Shown one piece after another: positions 53,222 to 60,155 of a stretch of DNA of 64,000 bases. Source of the stretch: Thermoleophilales bacterium (GTDB lineage Bacteria > Actinomycetota > Thermoleophilia > Solirubrobacterales > 70-9). Both the position numbers and the translations under genes were made by a program. Under the pieces are notes generated by a model. That model searched no databases and was not told where the DNA came from. It worked only from the letters and a program-made list of their open reading frames with translations. The stretch lies in contig JACJWZ010000002.1 of assembly GCA_020636895.1 (NCBI GenBank), positions 682,001-746,000 of the forward strand, given 5' to 3'. Positions within the stretch are counted from its first letter, which is position 1. Each line of letters starts with the position of its first letter.

Positions 53222-53754
53222 CGCGGCTGCTGCTCCGGGGCGGCCGCGATCGGCGCGGTCTCAGGCAGCTGGACGGTGGGCATCCCCCCGCCCGCCGCGG
53301 TCGCGGACACCGGTGCGGGCGACGGCGTCGCGGGCATGGCGACAGTGGCGGGGGTCAGCTCCTTACCGCACTGCCAGCAGTAGATCGCGCCCCGCGCCTG
53401 CACGCCTCCACACGAGGGGCAGGTGCCGGCGACGCCGTCCTCGCTCAGCCGCAGCATCCGCTCCGCCTGCCCGAGCGCCGAGTCGACCTGCTGCAGCTTC
53501 GCGGCGTGCCGGGTGAGCACGTCGAGCCGGAAGTAGTCGCGGCTCGCCATCTCGTAGGCGATCCCGCCAAGATCCCATTGCAGCTCGACGAACTCCCGCG
53601 CCAGCTCGTCCCGCTGCTCCTGCAGCTTCGAGCGGCCGACGGAACCGCCGCCCTGCAACGCCTGCGATTCCATCCCGCGCCTGCGAGCCGCGGGGACGCG
53701 GGGAGCGGGCCTCAATCGCTCCACCGCGTCGCCGATCCGGTCGGTGATCCTCAC
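53218..53754 (-). CDS. Coiled-coil protein with C-terminal zinc ribbon
   Basis: The 178 residues contain a helical, coiled-coil-like middle (LQEQRDELAREFVELQWDLGGIAYEMASRDYFRLDVLTRHAAKLQQVDSALG in part). A zinc ribbon follows (TCPSCGGVQARGAIYCWQCGKEL, about 120-142), then a Pro/Ala tail. No transmembrane helix is predicted, so it is probably cytoplasmic. It overlaps both neighbours by 4 nt and sits between two membrane zinc-ribbon proteins, so a joint complex is plausible. The family is not recognised. Confidence 0.72.
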   Translation of the reverse strand: MRITDRIGDAVERLRPAPRVPAARRRGMESQALQGGGSVGRSKLQEQRDELAREFVELQWDLGGIAYEMASRDYFRLDVLTRHAAKLQQVDSALGQAERMLRLSEDGVAGTCPSCGGVQARGAIYCWQCGKELTPATVAMPATPSPAPVSATAAGGGMPTVQLPETAPIAAAPEQQPR

Positions 53755-54446
53755 TTGATGACCTGAGCGTCCGAGCCGGCGCCCGGCGCCTGGTTGTCGG
53801 TCGGGGGCGGCTCACCCGGCGTCGCGATCGTGTCGGGCAGGTTGTTGGAGGCGTCGGCGGCGTCTTGGCCCGTGGCGTCCTCGAGCGCCTCGAGGTCGCC
53901 CTCGTCGAGCTGCTGGGCCCCGGGCGCCTGCGATGCGGGCACGCTCTTGTCGCCGCCCTTCTTGCCGCCCTTGTCGGAGGCGGTCTTGGTGTCGCCGCCG
54001 CCCTTGCCGACACCGCCGGCACCGGAGTCGGTTCCGCCGGTGCCACCGGTGTCCGCTCCGGTGGCGGTGTCGGTGCTCGCAACGGCGGGCGCGGCGGCCG
54101 GGGCGGCGGCCACCGTCGTCGGATCGTCGTTCTTGCCGATCATCACGCCGACGAGGAGCATCAGGCCGAGTGTGGCGACGCTGGCGACGATCGCGAGCGG
54201 GGTCCACGGGCCCGCCTGGCCCGAGCCGCCAGGGGGCGGGGCCGCCGGGGCCGCGCCATTGGTGGCAGCGGGTGCCGCCGGTGAGCTCTCCTCGAGCGGC
54301 AGCAGCTCGCCGAAGTCGACGCGCCGCGCGCCGCGCCGCTGCCCGCACTGCAGGCAGTAGCGCTGGTCGATCGCCAGCGGCGCCCGGCAGAGGGAGCAGC
54401 GATCCCCCTCCGCGCCCAGGGCTTGTGTATCGATCTCCTCGGTCAT
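53751..54446 (-). CDS. Zinc-ribbon single-pass membrane protein
   Basis: The 231-residue protein has an N-terminal zinc ribbon (RCSLCRAPLAIDQRYCLQCGQRR, about 16-38) and a Pro/Ala/Gly linker. One transmembrane helix follows (LAIVASVATLGLMLLVGVMIG, about 82-102), then a long Ala/Gly/Thr/Lys-rich region. It resembles small anti-sigma or scaffold proteins only by layout. GAAGGAG lies 5 nt before the ATG, which overlaps the lipoprotein stop. Topology is predicted to be ribbon inside, Gly-rich region outside. Confidence 0.72.
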   Translation of the reverse strand: MTEEIDTQALGAEGDRCSLCRAPLAIDQRYCLQCGQRRGARRVDFGELLPLEESSPAAPAATNGAAPAAPPPGGSGQAGPWTPLAIVASVATLGLMLLVGVMIGKNDDPTTVAAAPAAAPAVASTDTATGADTGGTGGTDSGAGGVGKGGGDTKTASDKGGKKGGDKSVPASQAPGAQQLDEGDLEALEDATGQDAADASNNLPDTIATPGEPPPTDNQAPGAGSDAQVIK

Positions 54447-55195
54447 CCGATCTCCTTCTCCAGGACTGATGGTGGGGCTGTCGCGGTGATGTCGGCGCCC
54501 TCCGGATCGCCGACGAAGAAGACGTGGTAGGTGCCGTCCCGCTCGCCGTTGGGCTGTAGGCGCTTGAGCACTGCGCGGCCGGCGGCGACGATCTCATCGC
54601 CCTTGCGAGCGACCGCGAAGATGGTCAGGAACTCCTGCAGGACGGGGGAGTCGTTGGTGACGGTCCCGACCGCCTCGACGCCGGTGACGGGGTCGGTCTT
54701 CAGCTTCGGCTTGCCGACCTTGATCTCTGGGATCGTCTGCGGCACGTCCTCGTCGCCGAAGCCGACCTTGACCTTGACCGAGGCGGGCTTGCCGGTCGGC
54801 AGCACCTGGTTGTTTATCCAGTCGAAGGTCTCGCCCGACTCGATCACCGGGATCGCGACCAGCGCGGGCTCGAGCCCCGGCGTGTCGTTGCTGAAGACCG
54901 TCTTGCCCTTCGCGTCACGGACGTCGATCAGGACCGGGACGTTCGCCTGTACCTCGTCGGAGGTGTTCTCCACCTCGACGATGACGGCGGTGCCGCTGTC
55001 GTCGGTGAGCATCGCGGTGTCGAGGACCTTGATGTCGGGGTTCTCCTTCTTGACCTTGAGCCGCTTCTCGCTGTTGAGGAGCTGCGAGCCCTCGGCCTCA
55101 CGCTCGGCGCTCGTCGCCTGCGTCGATTGGCACCCCGTCGCCACCGGCAGGAGGGCGAGCGCGCAGACCCCGAGCAGCGCGCAGGCGGGGTTCAT
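54443..55195 (-). CDS. Putative lipoprotein with beta-sandwich domain
   Basis: A lipobox-like N-terminus (ALALLPVATGC, Cys at 22) precedes a roughly 200-residue mature part. VLDTAMLTDDSGTAVIVEVENTSDEVQANVPVLIDVRD looks like an immunoglobulin-like or FxLYD-type module; a second similar half starts near VTGVEAVGTVTNDSPVLQEFLTIFAVARKGDEIVAAGRAV. It is probably an outside-facing membrane-anchored protein. ATGA overlap joins it to pstB2, so it is translated with the transporter genes. Confidence 0.72.
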   Translation of the reverse strand: MNPACALLGVCALALLPVATGCQSTQATSAEREAEGSQLLNSEKRLKVKKENPDIKVLDTAMLTDDSGTAVIVEVENTSDEVQANVPVLIDVRDAKGKTVFSNDTPGLEPALVAIPVIESGETFDWINNQVLPTGKPASVKVKVGFGDEDVPQTIPEIKVGKPKLKTDPVTGVEAVGTVTNDSPVLQEFLTIFAVARKGDEIVAAGRAVLKRLQPNGERDGTYHVFFVGDPEGADITATAPPSVLEKEIG

Positions 55196-56085
55196 CCGAA
55201 GGCCCCCGTCACGTAGTCACGGGTGCGCATCGCCTGCGGCGCTTCGAACACCTGCTCGGCGGCGCCGTACTCGACGAGATCGCCGAGGTACATGAAGGCC
55301 ACCCGGTCGGCGACCCGCTGAGCCTGCTGCAGGTTGTGGGTGACGATCACGATCGCGATCTCGGTCCGCAGCTTCGCGATCAGCTCCTCGATGATCCCCG
55401 TCGAGATCGGGTCGAGCGCCGAGCAGGGCTCGTCCAACAGCAGCACCTCGGGCTGAACGGCGAGCGAGCGAGCGATGCAGAGGCGCTGCTGCTGGCCGCC
55501 GGAGAGGCGCAGGGCCGGATGCTGGAGGTCGTCCTTGACCTCCTCGAGCAGCCCCGCCCGGTGCAGCGCGCTGTGAACAGCCGGCTCGAGAGCGCGCTTT
55601 GACGGCTTCCTCGAGCCGCGCTCGCGCAGCCCGTAGGCGATGTTGTCGAAGATGCTCATCGGGAACGGGTTAGGCTGCTGGAAGACCATCCCGACCTGGC
55701 GGCGAAGCTGCGTCACGTCGATGAAGTCGATGTCGTTGCCGTCGAGCAGGATCCGCCCCGATCGGGCGGCCGAGGCGGTGCCGTCGACGAGGCGGTTGAG
55801 CGAGCGCAGCAGCGTCGTCTTCCCGCACCCGGAGGGACCGATCAGCGCCAGGACCTCGCCCCGGTTCACCTCGATGGAGACGCGGTTGACGGCGAGCTTG
55901 CTGCCGTAGGCGACGCTGAGCTCCTCGACGCGCATGCGCTCGAGGACCGTCCCGGGCCGCGGCGCCTCAGGGCGGCGGACCGCGCTCGCGTGGCCGTTGC
56001 CGTTGATCGCCTCCTCGGGGGGGATGACCGTCGGGTCGGCGTCGAGCGCGATGCGCCTGACGGGGGGCGGGGTCAGCTCTGCCAT
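55192..56085 (-). CDS. pstB2: Phosphate ABC transporter ATP-binding protein (Pst2)
   Basis: A second PstB, 297 residues. Walker A GPSGCGKTTLLRSLNRL, the PstB-typical IDFIDVTQLRRQVGMVFQQPNPFPMSIFDNIAYGLR, signature LSGGQQQRLCIARSL, Walker B VLLLDEPCSALDP and VIVTHNLQQAQRVAD are intact. About 45 N-terminal residues precede the core. It overlaps pstA2 by 13 bp and the lipoprotein gene by 4 bp. Confidence 0.95.
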   Translation of the reverse strand: MAELTPPPVRRIALDADPTVIPPEEAINGNGHASAVRRPEAPRPGTVLERMRVEELSVAYGSKLAVNRVSIEVNRGEVLALIGPSGCGKTTLLRSLNRLVDGTASAARSGRILLDGNDIDFIDVTQLRRQVGMVFQQPNPFPMSIFDNIAYGLRERGSRKPSKRALEPAVHSALHRAGLLEEVKDDLQHPALRLSGGQQQRLCIARSLAVQPEVLLLDEPCSALDPISTGIIEELIAKLRTEIAIVIVTHNLQQAQRVADRVAFMYLGDLVEYGAAEQVFEAPQAMRTRDYVTGAFG

Positions 56086-57074
56086 GAGACCTTCCTGCGT
56101 CTGGAGATCAAGTCGACGGCGAAGTTGAGGAGGATCACGATCGCGAGCAGCACGAAGGCGGCCGCGTAGGCCTTCTCTGGAGCGTTCCCCTCGCCCGCCG
56201 GGGAGTTGTTGTAGACGTAGCTCGTCAAGGTGCTCCCGGTCCCCTTGAGGTCGCCGAGGATCGGGAAGGAGTTCTCCTCCTGAAGCTGCAACGAGGCGCC
56301 GAGCAGGATCACGACGATCGCGGTGTCACCGGCGATCCGGCCCATGCCGAGCGACGTCCCGGTGGCGATGCCGGGCCGGGCCGCCGGCAGCAGCACGCGG
56401 CGGATCGTCGAGGCCCGGTCTTTGCCGAGCGCGTAGGAGGCCTCGCGTACGTGGATCGGGATCGCCTGTAGCGCCTCGCGCGTCGCGCCGACGACGAGGG
56501 GCAGGGCCAACAGCCCCATCATCGCCCCGGCGGTGAAGAAGGAGCGGCCGAAGACGGCCCCGCCCTCCGCCGTGAACGAGAGGAAACCGAAGGCGGCGTT
56601 GGAGAAGACGAGGAGCCCGAAGATCGCGAGCACGATGCTGGGGATGCCGGCGACGATCTCGATCCCGGACTCGACGGCCCGCGCAAGCCAAGCCGGCTTG
56701 CCGTACTCGCTGAGCCAGACCGCGATCGCAACACCGAGTGGAGCCGCGATCAGGGTGCCGAGGATCGTCAGCACGAACGTGCCGATGATCGGGTCGAGGA
56801 AGCCGCCGCTCTTGCTCTGGTCGAGACTCGGCTGCGGATGCTTGGTCAGCAGGTCGAAGCTGACGTACTGGATCCCCCGCACCAGCATGTAGATGACGAT
56901 CGACCCCGCGATCACGCAGAGCAGCAGGCCGGCGAACCAGGCGAGGCCCACACCGATCTTGTCGCCGACGCTCCACGAGGGCGCGTAGCCGGGCGCCTCG
57001 ACCTGTGCCGGCGGGGCGTCGGCCGGGGGGGCGGGCGGTGGTGGCGCCGGCGTCGTTGCCGGGGTCGCGCTCAC
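56073..57074 (-). CDS. pstA2: Phosphate ABC transporter permease PstA (Pst2)
   Basis: The 333-residue permease has an N-terminal Pro/Ala-rich tail (about 30 residues), then helices starting at GVGLAWFAGLLLCVIAGSIVIYMLV. PstA landmarks include VLTILGTLIAAPLGVAIAVWLSEY, FFTAGAMMGLLALPLVVGATREALQAIPIHVREASYALGKDR and GRIAGDTAIVVILLGASLQL. The GTG start overlaps the pstC2 stop by 4 nt. Confidence 0.93.
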   Translation of the reverse strand: MSATPATTPAPPPPAPPADAPPAQVEAPGYAPSWSVGDKIGVGLAWFAGLLLCVIAGSIVIYMLVRGIQYVSFDLLTKHPQPSLDQSKSGGFLDPIIGTFVLTILGTLIAAPLGVAIAVWLSEYGKPAWLARAVESGIEIVAGIPSIVLAIFGLLVFSNAAFGFLSFTAEGGAVFGRSFFTAGAMMGLLALPLVVGATREALQAIPIHVREASYALGKDRASTIRRVLLPAARPGIATGTSLGMGRIAGDTAIVVILLGASLQLQEENSFPILGDLKGTGSTLTSYVYNNSPAGEGNAPEKAYAAAFVLLAIVILLNFAVDLISRRRKVSWQS

Positions 57075-58042
57075 CGGGTCACCGTGTACTTGCGGAGGGC
57101 GCGGCGGGCGTACCAGCCGCCGAGGGAGAGCATCGCGGTCGAGACGAGGAGGACGGCGGCGAACGCGTACAGCGTCTGCCCGAAGGGGACCACGGAGAGA
57201 CCTTCCGCGTTGTCGACGATCGTCGCCGCGAGCGGCCGCGCCGGCTCAAGGAGGAAGATGTAGCCGTCGAGCGGGTTCGGCGCGAAGCCGACCGACCCCG
57301 AGACCATCGAGAGCATGATCGCCTCGCCCAGCGCCCTGGCGCTCGCGAGCACCGCCGCGGCGACTATCGCGGGGCGCGCGGTGCGGACTGCGATCGTCCG
57401 CATCGCGCGCCACCGGTTGACGCCGAGCGCGACCGCCCCCTGAGTCCAGCCCTGGGGAACGGTCCGCAGGGCGTCGACGATGATCGCGATCATGATCGGC
57501 GTGATCATCACGGTGAGGATCGCGGTGGCTACGGCGAGGCTCGTGCCGTCGAGCTGGATCACGAACCGCACAGATTCGCGGGCGCCCTCGGTGACGAAGT
57601 GGTCGGCGACGAACGGGACGATCACGAGGATCCCGATCAGCCCGTAGATGACCGACGGAACGGCGGCGAGCAGCCTGACGACCGGCTCGAGCACGCGGCG
57701 GAGCCGGTCCGGCGCGAACTCGACGATGAAGATCGCCGACAGGACCGAGAAGACGGTCGCCAGAGCCACGGAGAGGAACGTCACCAGCGCCGTCGCGTAG
57801 ATCAGCGGCCAGGCGCCGATCGTGTAGACGTAGTTGTTCGGATCGGCCGGGGAGTTGAAGATCTCGGTGAGCTGCGCGTCGACCTCACCCTTCGCGCCGA
57901 ACCAGGAGAGCCCGTTGTGCGAGAAGGAGGGCCAGGCCTTCTCTAGCACGAAGAAGATCATCCCCGCGATGAGCAGCAGGACGAGCGAAGACAGCGCGCC
58001 GAGCGTGAGCCCGACGCGCCGATCCTCTCGGGTGGCCGACAC
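57071..58042 (-). CDS. pstC2: Phosphate ABC transporter permease PstC (Pst2)
   Basis: The 323-residue permease begins VSATREDRRVGLTLGALSSLVLLLIAGMIFF. PstC features include ALVTFLSVALATVFSVLSAIFIVEFAP, LLAAVPSVIYGLIGILVIVPFV and RTVPQGWTQGAVALGVNRWRAMRTIAVRTARPAIVAAAVLASARALGEAIML. GTG 58042 is 29 nt after pstS2 with a purine-rich AGAAGGGTGG upstream; ATG 58090 would overlap pstS2. Confidence 0.92.
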   Translation of the reverse strand: MSATREDRRVGLTLGALSSLVLLLIAGMIFFVLEKAWPSFSHNGLSWFGAKGEVDAQLTEIFNSPADPNNYVYTIGAWPLIYATALVTFLSVALATVFSVLSAIFIVEFAPDRLRRVLEPVVRLLAAVPSVIYGLIGILVIVPFVADHFVTEGARESVRFVIQLDGTSLAVATAILTVMITPIMIAIIVDALRTVPQGWTQGAVALGVNRWRAMRTIAVRTARPAIVAAAVLASARALGEAIMLSMVSGSVGFAPNPLDGYIFLLEPARPLAATIVDNAEGLSVVPFGQTLYAFAAVLLVSTAMLSLGGWYARRALRKYTVTR

Positions 58043-58071
58043 GGCGTGCCGGCCACCCTTCTGAGTGGATG

Positions 58072-58881
58072 CTAGGAGAGAGGCACCCATTCGCTTGCGA
58101 TGATCTTCTGGGCCTTCGAGTTCTTCCGGATCCAGTTGATCCACTTCTGCGCCGCCTTGGTGGGAGCACCACGGCTGACGAGGTAGAAGCTGCGAACGCC
58201 GGAGTACTGACCGGACTTCGCGTTCTGCAGCGTGCAGGGGACGCCGTTGTAGGGGACCGGGTTGGTGCCCTTCGTGAACGCCAGCGACACGTAGCCGATC
58301 GCGCTCGTGTTCGACGAGACCGCCTGCTGGACGAGTCCGTTCGACGCCTTCTGGGAGGCGCCGCTGAAGACCTTCGTGCTCTCCAAGAAGATCTTCTGGA
58401 ACGCGTCCTGCGTGCCCGAAGCCGCCGTTCTGACGATGACGTCGATCGTCGAGTTCAGGCTCGAGCCGTTGACGGCACCCCAGTCACGAACGGAGCCACC
58501 GAACACTGCCTGCACCTGGGCCTGGCTGATGTTCGAGAGCTTGTTGTCAGGGTTGGTGACGACGCAGATCGCGTCACGCGCGATCTTGTTGAACACCAGC
58601 CCGCCCGGATCACTCGACTTCGGATCGCGCGAGGACATGCCGAGGGTGACCCGGCCTCGCGAGACGTCGGCGATCCCGACATCCGAGCCGCCCTGAAGCA
58701 GCTTGAACTGGACACCCTTCTTTGACTTGACGTACTTGCTCGCCAACTTCGCGGCGAGCGGCGCGACCGAGGTCGACCCGCTGAGCGTGATCGTCGTAGC
58801 GCCTGCCGTGGCGGGTGCTACCGCCGCGGTGATGCTGATCGCGGCCGTCGCTGCGACGGCGCGCCATCTGTTCCTGAGCAT
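58072..58881 (-). CDS. pstS2: Phosphate-binding protein PstS (Pst2)
   Basis: A 269-residue secreted substrate-binding protein. The signal sequence (AVAATAAISITAAVAPATAGA) lacks a lipobox, unlike PstS1. The binding-site segments TLSGSTSVAPLAAKLASKY, QGGSDVGIADVSRGRVTLGMSSRD and RTAASGTQDAFQKIFLES match the PBP-like phosphate/molybdate fold. ATG 58881 is preferred to 58896 because AAAGGA lies 6 nt upstream. It heads a chain of overlapping genes to 51851. Confidence 0.92.
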   Translation of the reverse strand: MLRNRWRAVAATAAISITAAVAPATAGATTITLSGSTSVAPLAAKLASKYVKSKKGVQFKLLQGGSDVGIADVSRGRVTLGMSSRDPKSSDPGGLVFNKIARDAICVVTNPDNKLSNISQAQVQAVFGGSVRDWGAVNGSSLNSTIDVIVRTAASGTQDAFQKIFLESTKVFSGASQKASNGLVQQAVSSNTSAIGYVSLAFTKGTNPVPYNGVPCTLQNAKSGQYSGVRSFYLVSRGAPTKAAQKWINWIRKNSKAQKIIASEWVPLS

Positions 58882-58943
58882 CTCGCTTCCTTTCATGTTC
58901 GTTCGTCTGATCGACGGTTGTCGAAGGGGCGGGCGCCTGAGGC

Positions 58944-59501
58944 CTACTTGCCGCTCTTGGCCTTGCACCCGGGAACCCGAAGCCGCTGCGGCTCGGTCGT
59001 CGTCGACGTCTTCGCGCCGGTGATCGGGTTGATCTTGTTCGCCGAGGCAACGACCCAGAGGTGCCAGCTGCCCTTGCGGCGGCTCTTCTTGGTGCAGGGG
59101 TTGCGCTGGAGCTTGAAACCGCCCTGGATGGTGTTGTCGAGCGATGCCTTGCCGAAGCAGCCGAAGCCCTCGCTCGGGAACGTGCCCTCGCATCCGAACG
59201 ACTGGTCGTTCAGCGCCACACCGTCCTTCGAGACGACGACCTCGGTGCCGAACTCGGCGACGGGCCTGTTGGAGATGATCGAGTAGGCGTCGACCTGGGT
59301 CGGATCGCCCTCGAGCGAGTGACACTGGAACGAGTACGAGTACGCGAGCCCCTTGCTGTCTGGAGCCGCACCCGCGCCTCCCCAGCAGTCGACGGTCGAG
59401 GCGGACGCGCCGCTCGGCAGCGCCAGCAGCGCCCCACCGGCCACCACGCCGGCCAGCGTCGCCATCAGTCGCGCGCGTCGATTGCGCTGAGTCGAGTTCA
59501 C
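58944..59501 (-). CDS. Small secreted Cys-rich protein upstream of pstS2
   Basis: From the GTG at 59501 (GGGAG about 10 nt upstream) the 185-residue product has a signal peptide (LMATLAGVVAGGALLALPSGASA). A compact Cys-containing domain of unknown type follows (CWGGAGAAPDSKGLAYSYSFQCHSLEG, SFGCEGTFPSEGFGCFGKASLD, LQRNPCTKKSRRKGSWHLWVVA). The paired cysteines suggest disulfides outside the cell. It lies 62 bp before pstS2 and behind PHO-type repeats, so it is probably phosphate-regulated. Confidence 0.7.
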   Translation of the reverse strand: MNSTQRNRRARLMATLAGVVAGGALLALPSGASASTVDCWGGAGAAPDSKGLAYSYSFQCHSLEGDPTQVDAYSIISNRPVAEFGTEVVVSKDGVALNDQSFGCEGTFPSEGFGCFGKASLDNTIQGGFKLQRNPCTKKSRRKGSWHLWVVASANKINPITGAKTSTTTEPQRLRVPGCKAKSGK

Positions 59502-59593
59502 CTTCGCTTTTCTCCCTTCAGAGACAGGAGCAGCCGGGACGGGACGCACGGGCTGCATGACGGCGAGCACTATCGAGGCCTCGCTGAGCCGTC

Positions 59594-59634
59594 CTGTTAT
59601 CTCCTTGGAGCGAACCTGTGACGATGTGGTGACC
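59594..59634 (-). promoter_or_regulatory. PHO box and -10 upstream of the secreted protein and pst2 genes
   Basis: Read leftward, GTCACCACATC and GTCACAGGTTC are 11-bp direct repeats (59615-59633), and a TAACAG -10 (59594-59599) follows after 15 bp. The spacing equals that of the pst1 promoter. Confidence 0.7.
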
Positions 59635-59676
59635 TCGAGGCGAGACGGCCCGGAGAACATGGCCATTTGCGGCGAA

Positions 59677-60006
59677 TCAGTCGCCGATGAACCTGAGGAA
59701 GAGCAGCGGTTCGGCGCGGCAGCGCTCGGCGAGATCCAGAACTCCCTCCCACGCGCGCCTGTCCGCCGGTGAGATCACGAAGCGCTCGGCCGCGAGCCAG
59801 TCGGCGAGGAAGTCGGGCATCTGGACGTCGTTGAGGACGAGGTAGCCGTTCGACTTGACGTAGCGCAGCAGCGTCGAGGCCGAGGCCGCCTCGAGGATCA
59901 CGCCGAGCACGAACTCCTCGGGATCGTCGACGGCCGCAAGCTGCTCACCCGTCCAATCGGACAGCTCGACCAGGACGGTCGCGGGAGCGTGTGACAGAGG
60001 AAGCAC
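59677..60006 (-). CDS. Hypothetical protein at the head of the pst2 region, 109 aa
   Basis: The 109-residue product is soluble, with sequence such as ASTLLRYVKSNGYLVLNDVQMPDFLADWLAAERFVISPADRRAWEGVLDLAERC. It has no signal peptide. No family is recognised. GTG is the start codon. A triple TTCAC-type repeat and a TAGCTT -10 lie just upstream, so it is likely phosphate-controlled. Confidence 0.65.
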   Translation of the reverse strand: MLPLSHAPATVLVELSDWTGEQLAAVDDPEEFVLGVILEAASASTLLRYVKSNGYLVLNDVQMPDFLADWLAAERFVISPADRRAWEGVLDLAERCRAEPLLFLRFIGD

Positions 60007-60036
60007 TGGACGAGAGCCCCCCTCCGGGGCGCGGGA

Positions 60037-60093
60037 AAGCTAGGAGCGCCGAGGGGTCCGACGGGTGACCGATCGGTGAAGGGCTCGTGAACC
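60037..60093 (-). promoter_or_regulatory. Triple PHO-type box and -10 of the gene at 59677-60006
   Basis: Read leftward, units GTTCACGAGCC, CTTCACCGATC and GGTCACCCGTC follow each other exactly 11 bp apart (60061-60093). A TAGCTT (60037-60042) is the best -10. Confidence 0.65.
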
Positions 60094-60155
60094 AGTCGTT
60101 AACTTCCGGCTTCGACCCGGCCTTGAGGCCGCACGTTGCGAAGAACGTCCCGCCG

